From: Hyaloperonospora brassicae
Taxonomy: Eukaryota; Oomycota; Peronosporomycetes; Peronosporales; Peronosporaceae
Assembly (NCBI GenBank): GCA_947650285.1
Contig: CANTFL010001311.1
Location: forward strand, 145,514-209,513
Reading direction: 5' to 3'
DNA length: 64,000 bases
How positions within the stretch are numbered: the first letter of the stretch is position 1; each line of letters starts with the position of its first letter. Under the pieces are notes generated by a model. It was given only the letters and a program-made list of their open reading frames with translations. It ran no database searches and was not told where the DNA came from. Position numbers and translations under genes: made by a program. This document shows, piece after piece, positions 25,717 through 37,420 of this stretch.

Positions 25717-27672
25717 CCTGTTGTTCATGCTCGTGAACCGGCATACCTGCACCGATAAAGAATCCAACGAGATCAACTTGATGGCGAGTTAGAGCGGTTA
25801 AACAGAGGTCGTGTAGCTCGATCCAAAACGTCTCTCCGTCCACCTTAACTTTGATCCTCGCTTTACGCTTTAGTGTTAACTTCAACTGGATCCTATTAGG
25901 AAGCGTAACGTCATGCGGATTGTCGCACACATAATTGTTTTTAGCCTGAAGCTTTCCTTGATGAGATGAGCGCTTGCGCGGGAATTGACGATCCAGTCAT
26001 CGTTCGTCAGTTCTCCGCACAACATGCCAGAAAGTCTTCAAAGCATCTCCCCATCGACGTCTTAATCCTCGGCGTTGATCGAACGCCTGCGTGCGATGTG
26101 CCCAACCGCGCTGCAGATGTTACAAATGCGCGTGTCGGTTATTGGTGTGGCTTTCACTGCTGTTGCCTCGGCCACCTTGGCAGGTCGTGACGATCGCTTC
26201 TCGTTGCCCTCGTACGTCTGGGCGTAAATCGTAATCCCCAACTCATGCACGACGTAATCCGACCTCTTTTATATTTACTGGCTCGCGAGCACAGGTCGCA
26301 TGGCTGGACTCGCATACACTACGAGACACTCGGTTGAAAAGCGACGCAGGTGTCCCCTTCGCTTCATGACAGCCATCAAGTAAAAGTAATGACTGTGCCA
26401 CGACCCGTTCGTCGGTGCTTGTCGGTACAAGAACCCCGCGACTTGCGCGCTAAATAACGTCCGAGAGAATGCACCCTCCATCTCCTCCATGCATGCGAGA
26501 GCGTCTTCTCCGTCGCCCACCACTCGTCTCACACGTCGTGGTAGAAGACTTCGACTTCTCCTCGCAAGCACGATCCTAGCTTCGAAATTTGGTACTTATC
26601 TGACCAAAAGTGACCGCACGCCTCTTGATCCACTTCGAGCTCTTCGTGAAACGAAGCTCATAATACTTAAGCCCGCGCCAAGCGTTTGCGTTGCTACTAG
26701 CCAGTGAAGACACGAATGTTTACCTTTTATACCTTAGCAAGCGGGTTCTTCGTCGCGCCTCTGGCCTAAACGAACAATGATCTCGCCGTTGAAAGCTACG
26801 GTTGCGATGGCTTGTTGACGGTTGCTACCCGTGCCGCTGCTTCACGTGTTGCTCGCACGTTTTTTCTCTTTTTTCAGCTTCACTTACGGGCTTTTCGACT
26901 CCAGCTTGGTTGAAGTGCACTTGTTTCCAGGAACGCTCAGTGTTTTCTTGCTGTTCACCGACGCGTTGCGCTAATTCGATAATTCATTCTTTTCTGGCTC
27001 GATCCTCGGCTGACAAACGTCGTAAATCTTCGCTGGGTTCTGCTTCCCGTGCACGATGCGCGTCGTTCGTAGCTTTTACTCGATCAGCGAGTGCAGCCTG
27101 TTGTCGCCAATGCAATAAATGTTCTTTCACGACATTTGGCTTTCGACGATACAGGCTCTGCCCTCTTTCTTTAACGGTAGGCTTGTTGCGCATGCTGCAA
27201 CGCCAGTTCCCTCCGTTTTGCTGAGTCGCGCTAACGACGTTGGGCTTCTACATATGCTGATAGCCCTTCTTGCTGTCGTCGGTGTATTTTTTCCCGCTCT
27301 GCAGTTGGTGTCCAGATTTCCGTAGCTGCCCTAGCCCTCAATTCATTTTGGCGTGCTCTTCCGCTCGTTGCACTTCATGTGCTTCTGCCGCCACTCTACG
27401 CTGCGTGCCTTGATAGTCTGCGATCGCTCACAAACCGTCACGCGCTGCGGTAAATTCCTGAAAATGTAGCTGCTGTTCTCATCGCAGCTCACGACGTTCT
27501 GTTCTAAAGCTCGCGTCGCGTAGTGGGAACTCCGTGGTACATACGTCATAAGATCATCGACATCCATTGGACGCCCATGCGTATAGCGCATCCATGGTGA
27601 CCGGAACGTCGCTATTACTCTATATGCCGGAACAATCGCTCTTGACTTCGTCATTTCGATCGGTCCTAACAT
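25717..27672 (-). pseudogene. Decayed Ty1/copia gag and protease, truncated by the family A array
   Basis: Reading leftwards on the minus strand, 27,672-26,700 gives charged, coiled-coil-like fragments with several stops (for example 27193-26984). At 26571-26275 a gag-like WHSHYFYLM stretch appears, and near 26110 a degenerate zinc knuckle (CNICSAVGHIARR, last Cys lost). Around 26,000 DDWIVNSRASAHLI matches the copia protease DSGAS motif with Asp and Gly replaced. Then 25930-25717 resembles the region after the protease (WIELHDLCL, VDLVGFFIGAG). The frame runs straight into the family A LTR, so the array sits inside this element. The N-terminal limit is uncertain. Confidence 0.6.
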
Positions 27673-28949
27673 CTCACCGGTCGAATGTGGCAGTTCGAGT
27701 GTCTCTCATTCGAGTATTTTATTCCGTGTACTTATTGCATCCTGTCGGTCCATCACGAGGTCAAGCTCCGGCCACACGACTTCGCTTTTAATGAAGCTTG
27801 ACCCAGTCGGCGGTGTCTGCGCGGTATCTTGCGTATTGCGGCACCTCGTAATAGATGCCGCCGATGACCATTGGACAGCGTATCGTACTTGTCGTTCCTA
27901 TAGCCGACCCTGTATCAATTTCTACACATTGCTATGTCAGAGAGACAAGTGCGCAGGTGATGTGTTTTTCGCAGACTGTGTTTTATCATCTCGCTCTTGC
28001 ATGCAACTGCGCTTACACTTTAACTTTTACGCAAAGATCTCAGGAGCCTCTTCGCATCTCGGCGACACTCGTCTATCGCCTACCTATCGCTCAACATATA
28101 ACGACGCGGTGCATACATCAACACTCATTCCTTACAATACGTACTCCACTCCATGTGACGTACTGTTTAACAGCAACACATTTGGCAGTGCAAAGCCATG
28201 GCACCCAGATTCAATAAAAGGGCCGTCACTTGTTTATCAATGTACACCCGCAAGGATTCTGGTCAGTTTGCTTTGAGCGCTTATCTTCTCTCGGTCGTGT
28301 CATATAGCTGCCAATTCCCCCGTGACAGCAGCTTCTTCTTCTACTAGCCTATGAAAGAAATGTTGAGGTTCAGCCAGGTACACAAACGACCTACTATATC
28401 CGGGACTATCTGGCCCATGTGAGACTGCCGTATGAAGCTGACGACTTGCTTCTGGATCCACTCCACATATCGGCTCCTGCTACCCGACGGGCAAACGATT
28501 GAGCAAGTGCCAGTCGTGTTGGCAAGTAACTACTGTGAAAGGCTAGGTGCAAGATAGCACCTCTCAATGTTCAAGGAAGCCAATAAATGCCCTAGCCTTC
28601 ATCCTCAATGTCTCGTTTGATGCAATATTGGTCACCAGCGATATGCTTCCATTTGCTACAAAGTATGATTCCATCTAGTGATCGTCGTCATTTGTTCAGC
28701 AGGCGTGCCAGCAGGATGTCCAGTCATCAACGATTATGCTGGCAAAGCTCGCGCTCTCGTACGACAGTACAATCGCATTTTCCATGACTAGTTTTTCGGG
28801 TTTTGGGATGGAGCACACTTCTCACCAGATGACAGGTAGGCCTTTGCTTTGATACTGTACAAGGTTGTGTGCTCCTAAAACTCACGTCAACCATTCGTAC
28901 AGATAAAGAAAACTATCGGAGCAAGTAAGTGCTCCAAATGAGGGAAACA
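27673..28949. other. Unassigned decayed sequence
   Basis: An open stretch of 161 codons on plus (27791-28276) has no recognisable domain. Around 28370-28480 a coding-like plus-strand stretch (TTYYIRDYLAHVRLPYEADD) and at about 28480-28550 another (DGQTIEQVPVVLASNYCER) suggest a decayed gene or transposon with stops. I cannot assign a family. Confidence 0.3.
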
Positions 28950-29260
28950 TAAAATTGTATTGACCAGAGTTAAGTCTCCGTAATTAATCTCTAGGGCCTA
29001 GCTTAACTATGTTATACTACAACCGCCCAATGCAGAATCTCGCTCAAGCCCATTGAACGCGTCCAGCAGCGATTAGTGGTTTATTTTGTCGACACAACGG
29101 TCTGAATCAACCAATAGTGGAGCAGCTACAGTATCACCATTGATGGTGATATTCCTTCCATATTTACTTTGGCAGGTGAATGTTGGTCAATATTATCACA
29201 CGAGATCATATTTACATTGACACAATTCGTGCCAATGACACATGAAGGACTCACTCCGTC
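28950..29260 (-). repeat. Probable left (3') LTR of the decayed H4 element
   Basis: Similarity to the H LTR core is visible: CGCGTCCAGCAGCGATTAGTGG matches the H2 LTR segment CGCGTCTAGCAGCGATTGGTGG with a few changes. It is followed by a CACCATTGATGGTG hairpin at the position of the conserved LTR hairpin. Ends cannot be set. Confidence 0.5.
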
Positions 29261-29443
29261 ACTTCACACCCCTTGACAATCAGTCACGGTAGTGATGGAT
29301 TGACGGCTGATTGGTGACAGATTGACATTTATAAATTACGCTGGAATCAAAGCACTTGTTGTATGGTGTGTGTGGGTGTGTATGTTGTATGGGCCAACCC
29401 TTTGCAACTTATTATCGCGTGGGTACTCAATGCGGTTGCAGCC

Positions 29444-29653
29444 ATGGCATATTATAACGCGGCTGCACGAATGCGTGCAACTACACAGGATACAAGTAAA
29501 GGCCCAGCTGCAGTTGCTCGCTCGCCTGTTAATACATAAGAGCCTGCAGCGTCAATTGTTGCAGGTGCAAGTCGTACTGAACTACGTGCAGCTATTACAC
29601 CTGAGAGCATGCTGAGGGTAGGTGCCCATGTCGCAAGACGATACCTAGATTGA
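29444..29653 (+). pseudogene. Short coding-like remnant of unknown family
   Basis: From ATG 29444 a frame runs to TGA 29651-29653 with one TAA near 29537. The translation is Ala-rich and amphipathic (TELRAAITPESMLRVGAHVA), unlike random sequence, but matches nothing I recognise. It could be part of H4's lost 3' region or of a third element. Confidence 0.25.
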
Positions 29654-29834
29654 GGTTGTCTGCCCGGGCGATATGGGTAGTTCACACGACTATAAACATG
29701 CAACGCCCGATAGTAGATCAGTGGATATTGTTAGTGAGTGATGTTGCGGCGACATGTGCAGGATGTATATTGCATATTAGCTTAGTTGTATTGTTCTTTA
29801 GTAGGGTTATGATGTAGGATGTTAGCGATGACGA

Positions 29835-29920
29835 CGGAGCAACAGATTGGCTCAGTCGTTTGGGAAGGGGGATTCCAATCGGGTGAGTGCGGGTTCGAGT
29901 CCCGCCGTGTGCAAGTTAAT
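29835..29920 (+). repeat. tRNA-derived SINE or tRNA-like remnant
   Basis: Box A (TGGCTCAGTCGT, 29848-29859) matches the pol III consensus TRGCNNAGYNGG at all but the last position. Box B (GGTTCGAGTCC, 29892-29902) matches GGTTCGANTCC exactly, and the T stem GCGGG/CCCGC is intact. The 7 bases before box A do not pair with the 7 after the T stem, so this is not a functional tRNA. tRNA-derived SINEs are known in Phytophthora. The 3' limit is unclear. Confidence 0.6.
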
Positions 29921-32900
29921 TGTGACTGACACTCACGACCTGGTGTTTGGGGTTCACCAGAACTGCGACCCACCCGCAGTTACGTCCCCCACAACCACGC
30001 AATCGTTTTTCATTCTGCATATGACGAAGCAGAGTGTTTACCAAAGGTATATTACGAGACGTAATTACCCAGTGATAGGTAAAAACAAAAAGCGGTGGAG
30101 ACAGGGCACGAAACCGGTGGCTGAGAGTCACCGGCTTCTACCAGCCATTCGTTTTTGGAGATAAGGACAACATAAATACAACTCACTTTTCGGTTTTCAT
30201 CCCCGGCCGTAAGCCGTCTTCATCTAGCGAAAGCTCCATAGCCCAGTTATATTCTAACAGATATGAAGACGACGTCGTCAAGGTCAGATCATGATTGCCG
30301 ACTCATGAAGTATTGGTGTCGCGAACTGTTTGAGTCGTCTGACTAGCCAGATGACTCGTTGAGTCAATTGCCTTCGCGACAGCGCGACTCGAGTTTACAA
30401 CTCATTGGCAAGGACCACCTTTATACCACATGAGCCTTTTTGACATCAGGGCTGTAGCAAGATGCACCATTTTGAAGAATTGGGTAAAGAACACACTAAT
30501 CCCAATATTCTTGTGATCGTCTATGGGGAAATTGAAAGCGGCATTCGATCAAGCAAAATTTTATCACTCTGCCGGAACAGACGGTGTCTGCACAGGTGCA
30601 CGGGATGAAGAAATTGACTTCATTCGTTCACACACTTCGCAAAAACGTACGTACCTGCGCACATACTGATACTCGCGGGACTAGTATAGGTCACGATTAA
30701 TCCTAAGGTAAATCTTTAGTCGACCACAATGACCACCTGTTGTAGCATCGTGAAATTCAAACATGATGCACAGCCGCAAATCATGATGAGAGGCAACGAT
30801 TACAAGATTTGTGGCGTCAGCAACAAATTTATAGGACAGCAACTCGTTGCGATTATGATTTCGACCCAAAAGAAGCGGAATCGTGTCGGTAAGTGTGCTA
30901 ATACTTTTAGTGATGGATTCGCAATTTGATTTATCAAGCGCAGCAGATGCTGATCACCTGCGTATGCCTTTGTGACGTCGTCGAGTTACATCGACGACAA
31001 CACACTAACTGATAGATTCGCAACAGTGGTCTTGGTCTCACTGTTGACTTGAGAAGTCAGCTTTGACATTGGGCCAAAGCGAAGCGCATCAACGACGACT
31101 GTCAGGCGATCTGGTGTCTACTCCACGGAGAATTTTTACTCCGCGAAGATAGACAGCCACCTCGCCATTCTCTGTGAGAGGTGTGGACTGTTATCGGACG
31201 TTTGTAAAAACGCAAGGTCCGTATAGATGATAAATTGCCTATCGCATAAAAGAAAGACACAGAATTTAGCCAGTGCGTTCTTTATGACAAGAGGTTTCTT
31301 GTCAAGCACTGACTAATTGTGTCCAGCTGGGTATAGCCGATGCAATTGATCGCAGAAGACTCGCTATATGTTGTCTGTCTCAGACTGCATCAACGAACAA
31401 AATCGCTGGCGGCATAGACCACATGTTATGATCTATCCCAATTTACAATCACCATTATGGGCGCCTGCATCGATCCATCCTTGATACCCTCGAAGTAACG
31501 CTTAAAGTTAGCGCTCCGTAAGCACCTCGCATCTTTCATATAACAAACAAAATAGGTTTTTAGTTATCACGGGATGATTGCGTGTATCCTTATGCGAACG
31601 CCAATATTCCGAGGCACTTCTTGTTCCCTTGATATCGACTGGAACAGGCCAGTTGTTGATCGCCTTGATCTCAATCGGATCAGGGCGTGAGCGAGGGTGT
31701 GGTCGAATCATCTTCCACGTCCTTCTTTTCGTCCATTGCCCGGTTGTGGACGAATAAATCGTCGAAGCAACTTGGCTCAAATTATCGGAATGATATTAAT
31801 AATTATGTCACACATCAATTGAATGTTGCAGGGGCATTAATTGGCCCTTGTAACATCGCTAGCCACTCCCAGAGCATCCCTCCAGGATGCCCACTGACGT
31901 GTACGGGATGTCCCGTTTACGCTAAGAATCCACTAAAAGACATTTATAAGACCCATAGGTAAAAATATGGTGCTCCATGACTACCATCAATATTTACATC
32001 CTTCTATGCATCGGCGTTTGAGCCGGGGATGTTGTAGCTACAAAGTGGCTAATACCGTGCACCATCAGACATCCTTCTGTGGGTTTAGGCACACAGAAGT
32101 TCGGAGTGCTGTGAAATTAAGTTAACTCATTTACATGTGTCGATGCGAAGCGATCGAAGGCAACCTTTTTGATAGTTAGCACTTTTTCACGAGACAGTGG
32201 CCGCTGCTTCATGACACAGTGCTTCATTCCCTATATGAGCTCAATTTCATGTCGCGTGACTTTGTCCTAAGGTAACTTGCATTTTAATTGATTCATAGAA
32301 TTCATCCTTAAATTCGATCAAATCTTCGTACAAAGTACTTGACTTTAGTGACTATGCCAACATCTACCCTTTCGGAAACTAGCGCTTAATGAATTTACCC
32401 TTTAAGTACGATAAGGTCTTTCCCTCAGTTTCTCCTGGTTGTTGACGTACCCCCAGACCCAGGTACTCTATGATCGACTCTTCAGTCGACCTACGAATAC
32501 CCTATTGTCACTCCTGAGCCCCCAGTGGTCCGTCATTTCTCGGATGCTGCCCGTAAGGCCTGCATCCATGCTCTCATCCACTTAGTTTGTTTGAATGGTG
32601 AACCTTTGGCGCTGCATGTACTTCAACATTGAATCCGGGAGCTTGCTGCATAGTGTAGTGTTTCACTACACTGAAGCCTTGTACGGTCGTGCTAACGACC
32701 GTATCTCAAGTGGTACTATTGCAATTACTCGCAGAAAATCCACACGCTTGTGTACACTCCAAGACGCTCATCAAATTGCTATCCGATGAACAAGCTTCAG
32801 CAATCTTAAAAAAATAATTTATGCCAGCTCACCCTTGGATCATGCATTCTAAGCCAAGTTAATCTCAAGATGATTTCGACTTTGTCATCCATATCAAGTA

Positions 32901-34465
32901 CTATGAGATCGCCATATCACCAATCGTCTTTGTACGCGTAGTAGATTCCTACCACACATTTCTTCGCTGTTATCCATGCCCTGTATCAGGGCTCACCGTC
33001 ATCCTCGTAAGAAGGATGTCGCGATCACCGGGCTTGAGCCTGCGACCCTCTAGCTATTTGCGACAAGCAAAATAGTTGGATGCCCCACGGCCCACAAAGG
33101 CACGAAATGACTAAAATTTTTAACCTTGAAAGTTTAAGGTGATGAGGGATAACTCATCACTAAATTGCAGAGACGCACAAAGATTGTGTGATCGTAGCAA
33201 CTTTTGTCAAAATATCTGCGTAATCTATTGAGGTGGCTAGATCAGTAAAGCACAACGCCCCTACTGACCTCGATCATTTTTTGTGGCACGCCTTGTTGTT
33301 TCAGCTTTGAAAGAACGTCGGACCCGCGCCATTTATTCTTCGTGGCAGTACTTCGTCCTGAAAGCATAAGCCGCGAGGTACTTAAGCGGGATCACTACGC
33401 TCATTGACGTAGTAGCCCAGCTTTTTTCCAGCGACTGCGCTTCTGCAAACTTACCGTTCGAAAAGCGAGGTTTTCTCCTTCGAAGTAGTAGAGGTCGATT
33501 GGTGCTGAACTTCATCCGTGTGTTGTCTCGGTAGAGGATGAGAGATCAAACTAGCATGAGCGTGTCTCATTCTCATGTCTTTCTGATTCCCAGATGAGTT
33601 TTATTTTTAAAATATACACAGATCTACGCGAAACAGGTGGGCTTTGACGTGACGCTTTGCAATGCCCTGCATGATCCCACTAGAGTCACCGTAAGTAGCG
33701 ACTGTGCTTAAGTACCGGTACGGCTTTTTTACGACTCAAGAGGAGTCGAATGTGTTAAGCGTAAGCGTGCACATCATGCTTGCACTCCTTGAGTTGCAAT
33801 AGCTCTGATCTAATAAAAAGTTATCCCATAGAGGCTCAAACGTTTGTCTGGTCCGAGGCTTCAATGTCTAATTTTGTAAGACATATGAGTCGTTTATCTT
33901 CAGCCCTGAGGCTCAAGTTTCAGAACTTCCGGCCAAGTATATTAAAGCAAATGCAACATGCATTATCTCATGGTTAATACAAAGAGATCCTATGGCATCG
34001 TCTAGTTCGACGATCTATCTAAACAGGGATTCCTTCTCGAATCTTCTGTACTTAAATATTTCAACATTTATGGTTTCAGGTCAAAGCGCATGCGTCGGTT
34101 GGGAACAGCATACTGAGCCTACTACTCTCTCATCAGTTTGAATCGTTAATCACCCTATTTTATCAACACCGGTTACTGTCGATAACCATTGTGATGAGAC
34201 AGGGCTACTTTTTAAAGCGCGGCGTTAAGTACAGTTGTATGAACTTATCGATGGTAGAATGATGTTATCACTGTCTAGTCCGATTTATTGCCCATACAGC
34301 ATTCTCACCCACGTCAAACGTATTTGTTTGAACGTGTTCGATTCGTATCTACTCAAAACTATTATCAATCACGAGTGGCAAGATATTTGTCGCCATCGTC
34401 GTCCAACATGTTCAGGTTGCGCAAACAATTTGTGGTCCTTAGAAGAACTACACAGTGCTATCAGG

Positions 34466-34896
34466 TGTAACGAGCACAAGTAGCTACGCACTGATAACAT
34501 TGCTTAGAATGCTATTATTGACTGCAATGAGAACTTGATCTAGTTAGATTGCGTACACTATATCCGTTCGAGGAAAACTTAGTACTAAATACTATCTTAG
34601 TAAAAGAAAGAGTATATTAATATAATAATGTCTTAAAATGTGTCTTGTCTAATTCGTCCTAGCTTAACTGTATTAATATCAGAGCATTTATAGTGACGTC
34701 TACTCACCACCCTTTGCGCGCGTCTAGCAGCGCTTAATAATTTGATATATATGAATATCAAACAATGAGTAGACCCTTGGGCCACTGCAACCATACACTG
34801 AACTTTGTGGTACTGCAGTGAGAATGCAAGACTGATTATTCATATCATCATCATCAGTTATATTGATGATATCATACACAGACTCACCCCGTTACG
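34466..34896 (-). repeat. Right (5') LTR of the decayed H4 element
   Basis: It starts TGTAACGAGC and ends near CCCCGTTACG, degenerate forms of the H LTR ends TGTAACGGGG/CCCCGTTACA. The core GCGCGTCTAGCAGCG and the flanking CCAACATGTTCA leader sequence at about 34408 match H2, which fixes the orientation. Confidence 0.75.
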
Positions 34897-36051
34897 AACC
34901 TGATCCCCTAATTCTCATAATTGTAGCTATTTGTAAGAGCTTGACTTACAAAGCCGTTGTTTGTTGAACTTTTGGACTCTGAGATCGAATTCTTGTATCG
35001 AGTGAAAACCCTTTTATCTAATATGGGTGGAAGGATTGGGAAATATATGAGTTGGTAGAGAATATTAGGTAGGAGGGGTGGGTAGTTACGTGATATATCT
35101 CTATTGCCCATTGTCGGGGCGAAACGTTGAGATAACTACAAAAAGGAATTATTAGGTGATAGAGAGTTCACTGAGAGGAACTCTTCTATAGTATCAAAGG
35201 AACATCTGAGATTTAGCATTTCTATATAAAGTTGCGTTACGAGCTCCAGAAAATGTGGCAGCCTAACATAAGCAGCGAAGTAATATATAATCGATAGCAG
35301 GCGATTGGAAAGATCTTAATAGACTAAGTCGTCTTTTCCTACACACAGTCTTCAAATTGCATTAAATCAACAAATAATCTAACGGCGGACCGATCGAAGA
35401 CGGTATACACCAAGCAAAGTGCAAAATCGTACACTCTCCGTATGATATACCTAGTCCTTTTGTTCACACATGGAACTATTTATACGCCGATTATCATTAA
35501 AAGACTCATTCATTTTGTTTTCATTTTTTAACTGTTGCCACCACTAGGTTAATTTCCCATTGTGTTGCTTAAATGTGGCCAAGATGTTGAGCTTGCCTTA
35601 TCATCTCTGTCATCGGAACAATGGCCACAAAAAAGAAAATGAATCTATTGCTATGCGTATTCGCCGCCTCACAGTGCTTATAATGTCGAATGATCTATCC
35701 GGATACGTAAACAACCCATTCTTTGAGGACCAGACCCATTTATTAATCTGGGAAAATTGAAAAGGTTTTGCGGACATTCAAGGTAAAGTGTAAGTTCGTA
35801 GTGCTCACCCTTACGGTAAGTTTTGTTGCTATTGTTGCTTTTGAAACAGGTTTATCGTGATAGTGATGGAGATTATAATCGACAAATTTGATGTCTGCAC
35901 GCTGATATTACGGAATTTGGGGCTTTACAGTTGGTAATATACATTAAAACAAAAGCAAATATATCACATTTCTTTCTTATACAATTGTTATATAGCACTT
36001 TACAGATCAAAATCCACCTGTCCATCCTTAACGGTGTAATCGGGGTTATTA
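34897..36051. other. AT-rich intergenic DNA
   Basis: No convincing coding frame, RNA or repeat was seen. Open frames are short and compositionally random. Confidence 0.5.
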
Positions 36052-36251
36052 CTTAAGCACCTAATGGCTACCGAACCCGGATGCCGATTGGAAAAGCACT
36101 GGCACAGAGACCGAAAGGTACGTGAATCGATACCCGCGCAGGGGGAGGTAGGATTGCACATCGCCGGAGATTGGCCAACGAAGCACGATATAATGGGTTC
36201 GTGCCCGAACCTGAATGTACCTGGATAAATTTCGATCTTAAGCACCTAATG
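36052..36251. repeat. 170-bp insertion with perfect 15-bp target duplications
   Basis: CTTAAGCACCTAATG occurs at 36052-36066 and again at 36237-36251, with 170 bp between. Long perfect duplications of this size are typical of LINE-mobilised SINEs. The insert is GC-richer than its surroundings. On the minus strand it has weak box A-like (TTGGCCAATCTCCGG) and box B-like (GGTATCGATTC) sequences, but no A-rich tail. Class therefore tentative. Confidence 0.6.
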
Positions 36252-36668
36252 AGGATAATGTTAACAAACTGGATATAATAAAATGTAAAAATTATTTTGA
36301 TTGGCGAAACTGTTTATGGAACAAACCTTTCAAATACAATTCTTCAAAACGCAATGAATCAAAAAATATATATATATATTATTTCTTTAATAGATTGTAT
36401 ATCAAACCTGTACATAATAAAAGATGTTGCGCTTATAAATTTATTTATTCGATCCCGACCCTGTCATCAATATCTAATGTTAGTACAAATCGCATACACC
36501 ATTGTTCTCATTTGTAAAAAAATGCATTCTTAGGGGTATTAATAATGCTTTTATCTTGACGCTTTACGTTTTGCATCTTTTGGCGCAATTTTATCGCTCG
36601 AGATACGTTCGAATGATAATGTTATCATAATATTAACTTTAAATATAACTATACAGACTTTGATTGTA
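36252..36668. other. AT-rich spacer with a short TA microsatellite
   Basis: Contains an (AT)n run near 36366-36380. Nothing else was recognised. Confidence 0.5.
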
Positions 36669-37395
36669 ATTGTGAACGCGTTACGCAAACCGTCGGGCCC
36701 CCACAGTGGATCAACATCCGCACGCGTCGGGTTATCTCTCCTTTGCTACATTTCTCTCTACTCTCGCCAGGGTGATGAAGTGGCACGCGCTATAAGCATT
36801 GCGATGAAGGCCTTCCAGGCTACACGATCCTGTGCACATTGGCAAAGGAAGTACAAACCTGGGGCCAGTCTACGGCGGTGTCCAGCGGTAGGTTTCTTGC
36901 GTCGATCCCTTGGATGTCTATCTTGTCAACAGGACCCAGGGAGGGTCCCTGTTGCTTGCACCGGAAACAAAGGAGGAAGCGAGCGTACTTAAGCGGATGA
37001 TGACGGGACTTCGGGGCGTCCGGCGTGGCGGCGTACATCGTGGAGGCTCGGCTGGCGGCTGGGAGGAGAGCGGCTGGGGGGAAAGCGGCCAAAGAGATGT
37101 GTAGAGGTAGAGGAGCCCGTCCAAAAATGAAGGATGCCGCGAAGCACCCGTCGGAGGCCTAAGCAAGCATTATGCGGTTGACAATGATTTGGGTTTAGTA
37201 AAGTTTAGCCAGAACGATTACGGGAGAGGCTCAATACATCCAGCGTTATTGCTAAATACACCGGCGCCTATCCATCGTACTGAATGTTTATATGACAACC
37301 GTGGTGTCACATTCAGGCCGTGTCCATTCGAATATTACAGGATAAGCTAAGTAGAAATGCACCTGTAACATGGTTAGGCCACGATAATTCAAAAA
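36669..37395 (+). repeat. Left terminal inverted repeat of the MULE
   Basis: 727 bp, starting ATTGTGAACGCG and ending just after CGATAATTCAAAAA. It differs from the right arm by scattered substitutions such as CAACATCCG versus CAACTTCCG. It contains an open frame on one strand that is mirrored in the other arm and is not a gene. Confidence 0.85.
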
Positions 37396-37420
37396 GAAAT
37401 CCTCCGATGACCAATGTATA

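Larger units (their letters stand above)
28950..34896 (-). mobile_element. Heavily decayed family H Ty3/gypsy element (H4)
   Basis: The minus strand can be followed by eye along H1/H2. Integrase is at about 30430-30930, RNase H at 30960-31440, RT at 31440-32370 (RPDPIEIKAINNWPVPVDIKG at 31508-31780), protease at 32590-33330 and gag at 33330-34400, with an LTR at each end. Stops and indels occur throughout. The segment between integrase and the left LTR is replaced or scrambled and contains a SINE-like sequence. This is clearly the oldest family H copy here. Confidence 0.75.

Noticed and set aside
27791..28276. 161-codon plus-strand ORF as a host gene
   Set aside because: Composition looks random, Cys-rich without pattern, and neighbouring coding signals are weak.
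29835..29910. Functional tRNA gene
   Set aside because: The T arm and boxes are good, but the acceptor arms do not pair and the anticodon arm is poor.
29782..29973. Minus-strand ORF with RRDSNPHSPD
   Set aside because: This is the familiar false protein produced by translating a tRNA-like sequence in reverse.
36366..36380. AT microsatellite as a feature of interest
   Set aside because: Short and ordinary in AT-rich spacer DNA.
36660..36992. 110-codon ORF in the MULE left arm, mirrored at 40149-40520
   Set aside because: It lies in terminal inverted repeats and exists in both arms for that reason only; no domain recognised.
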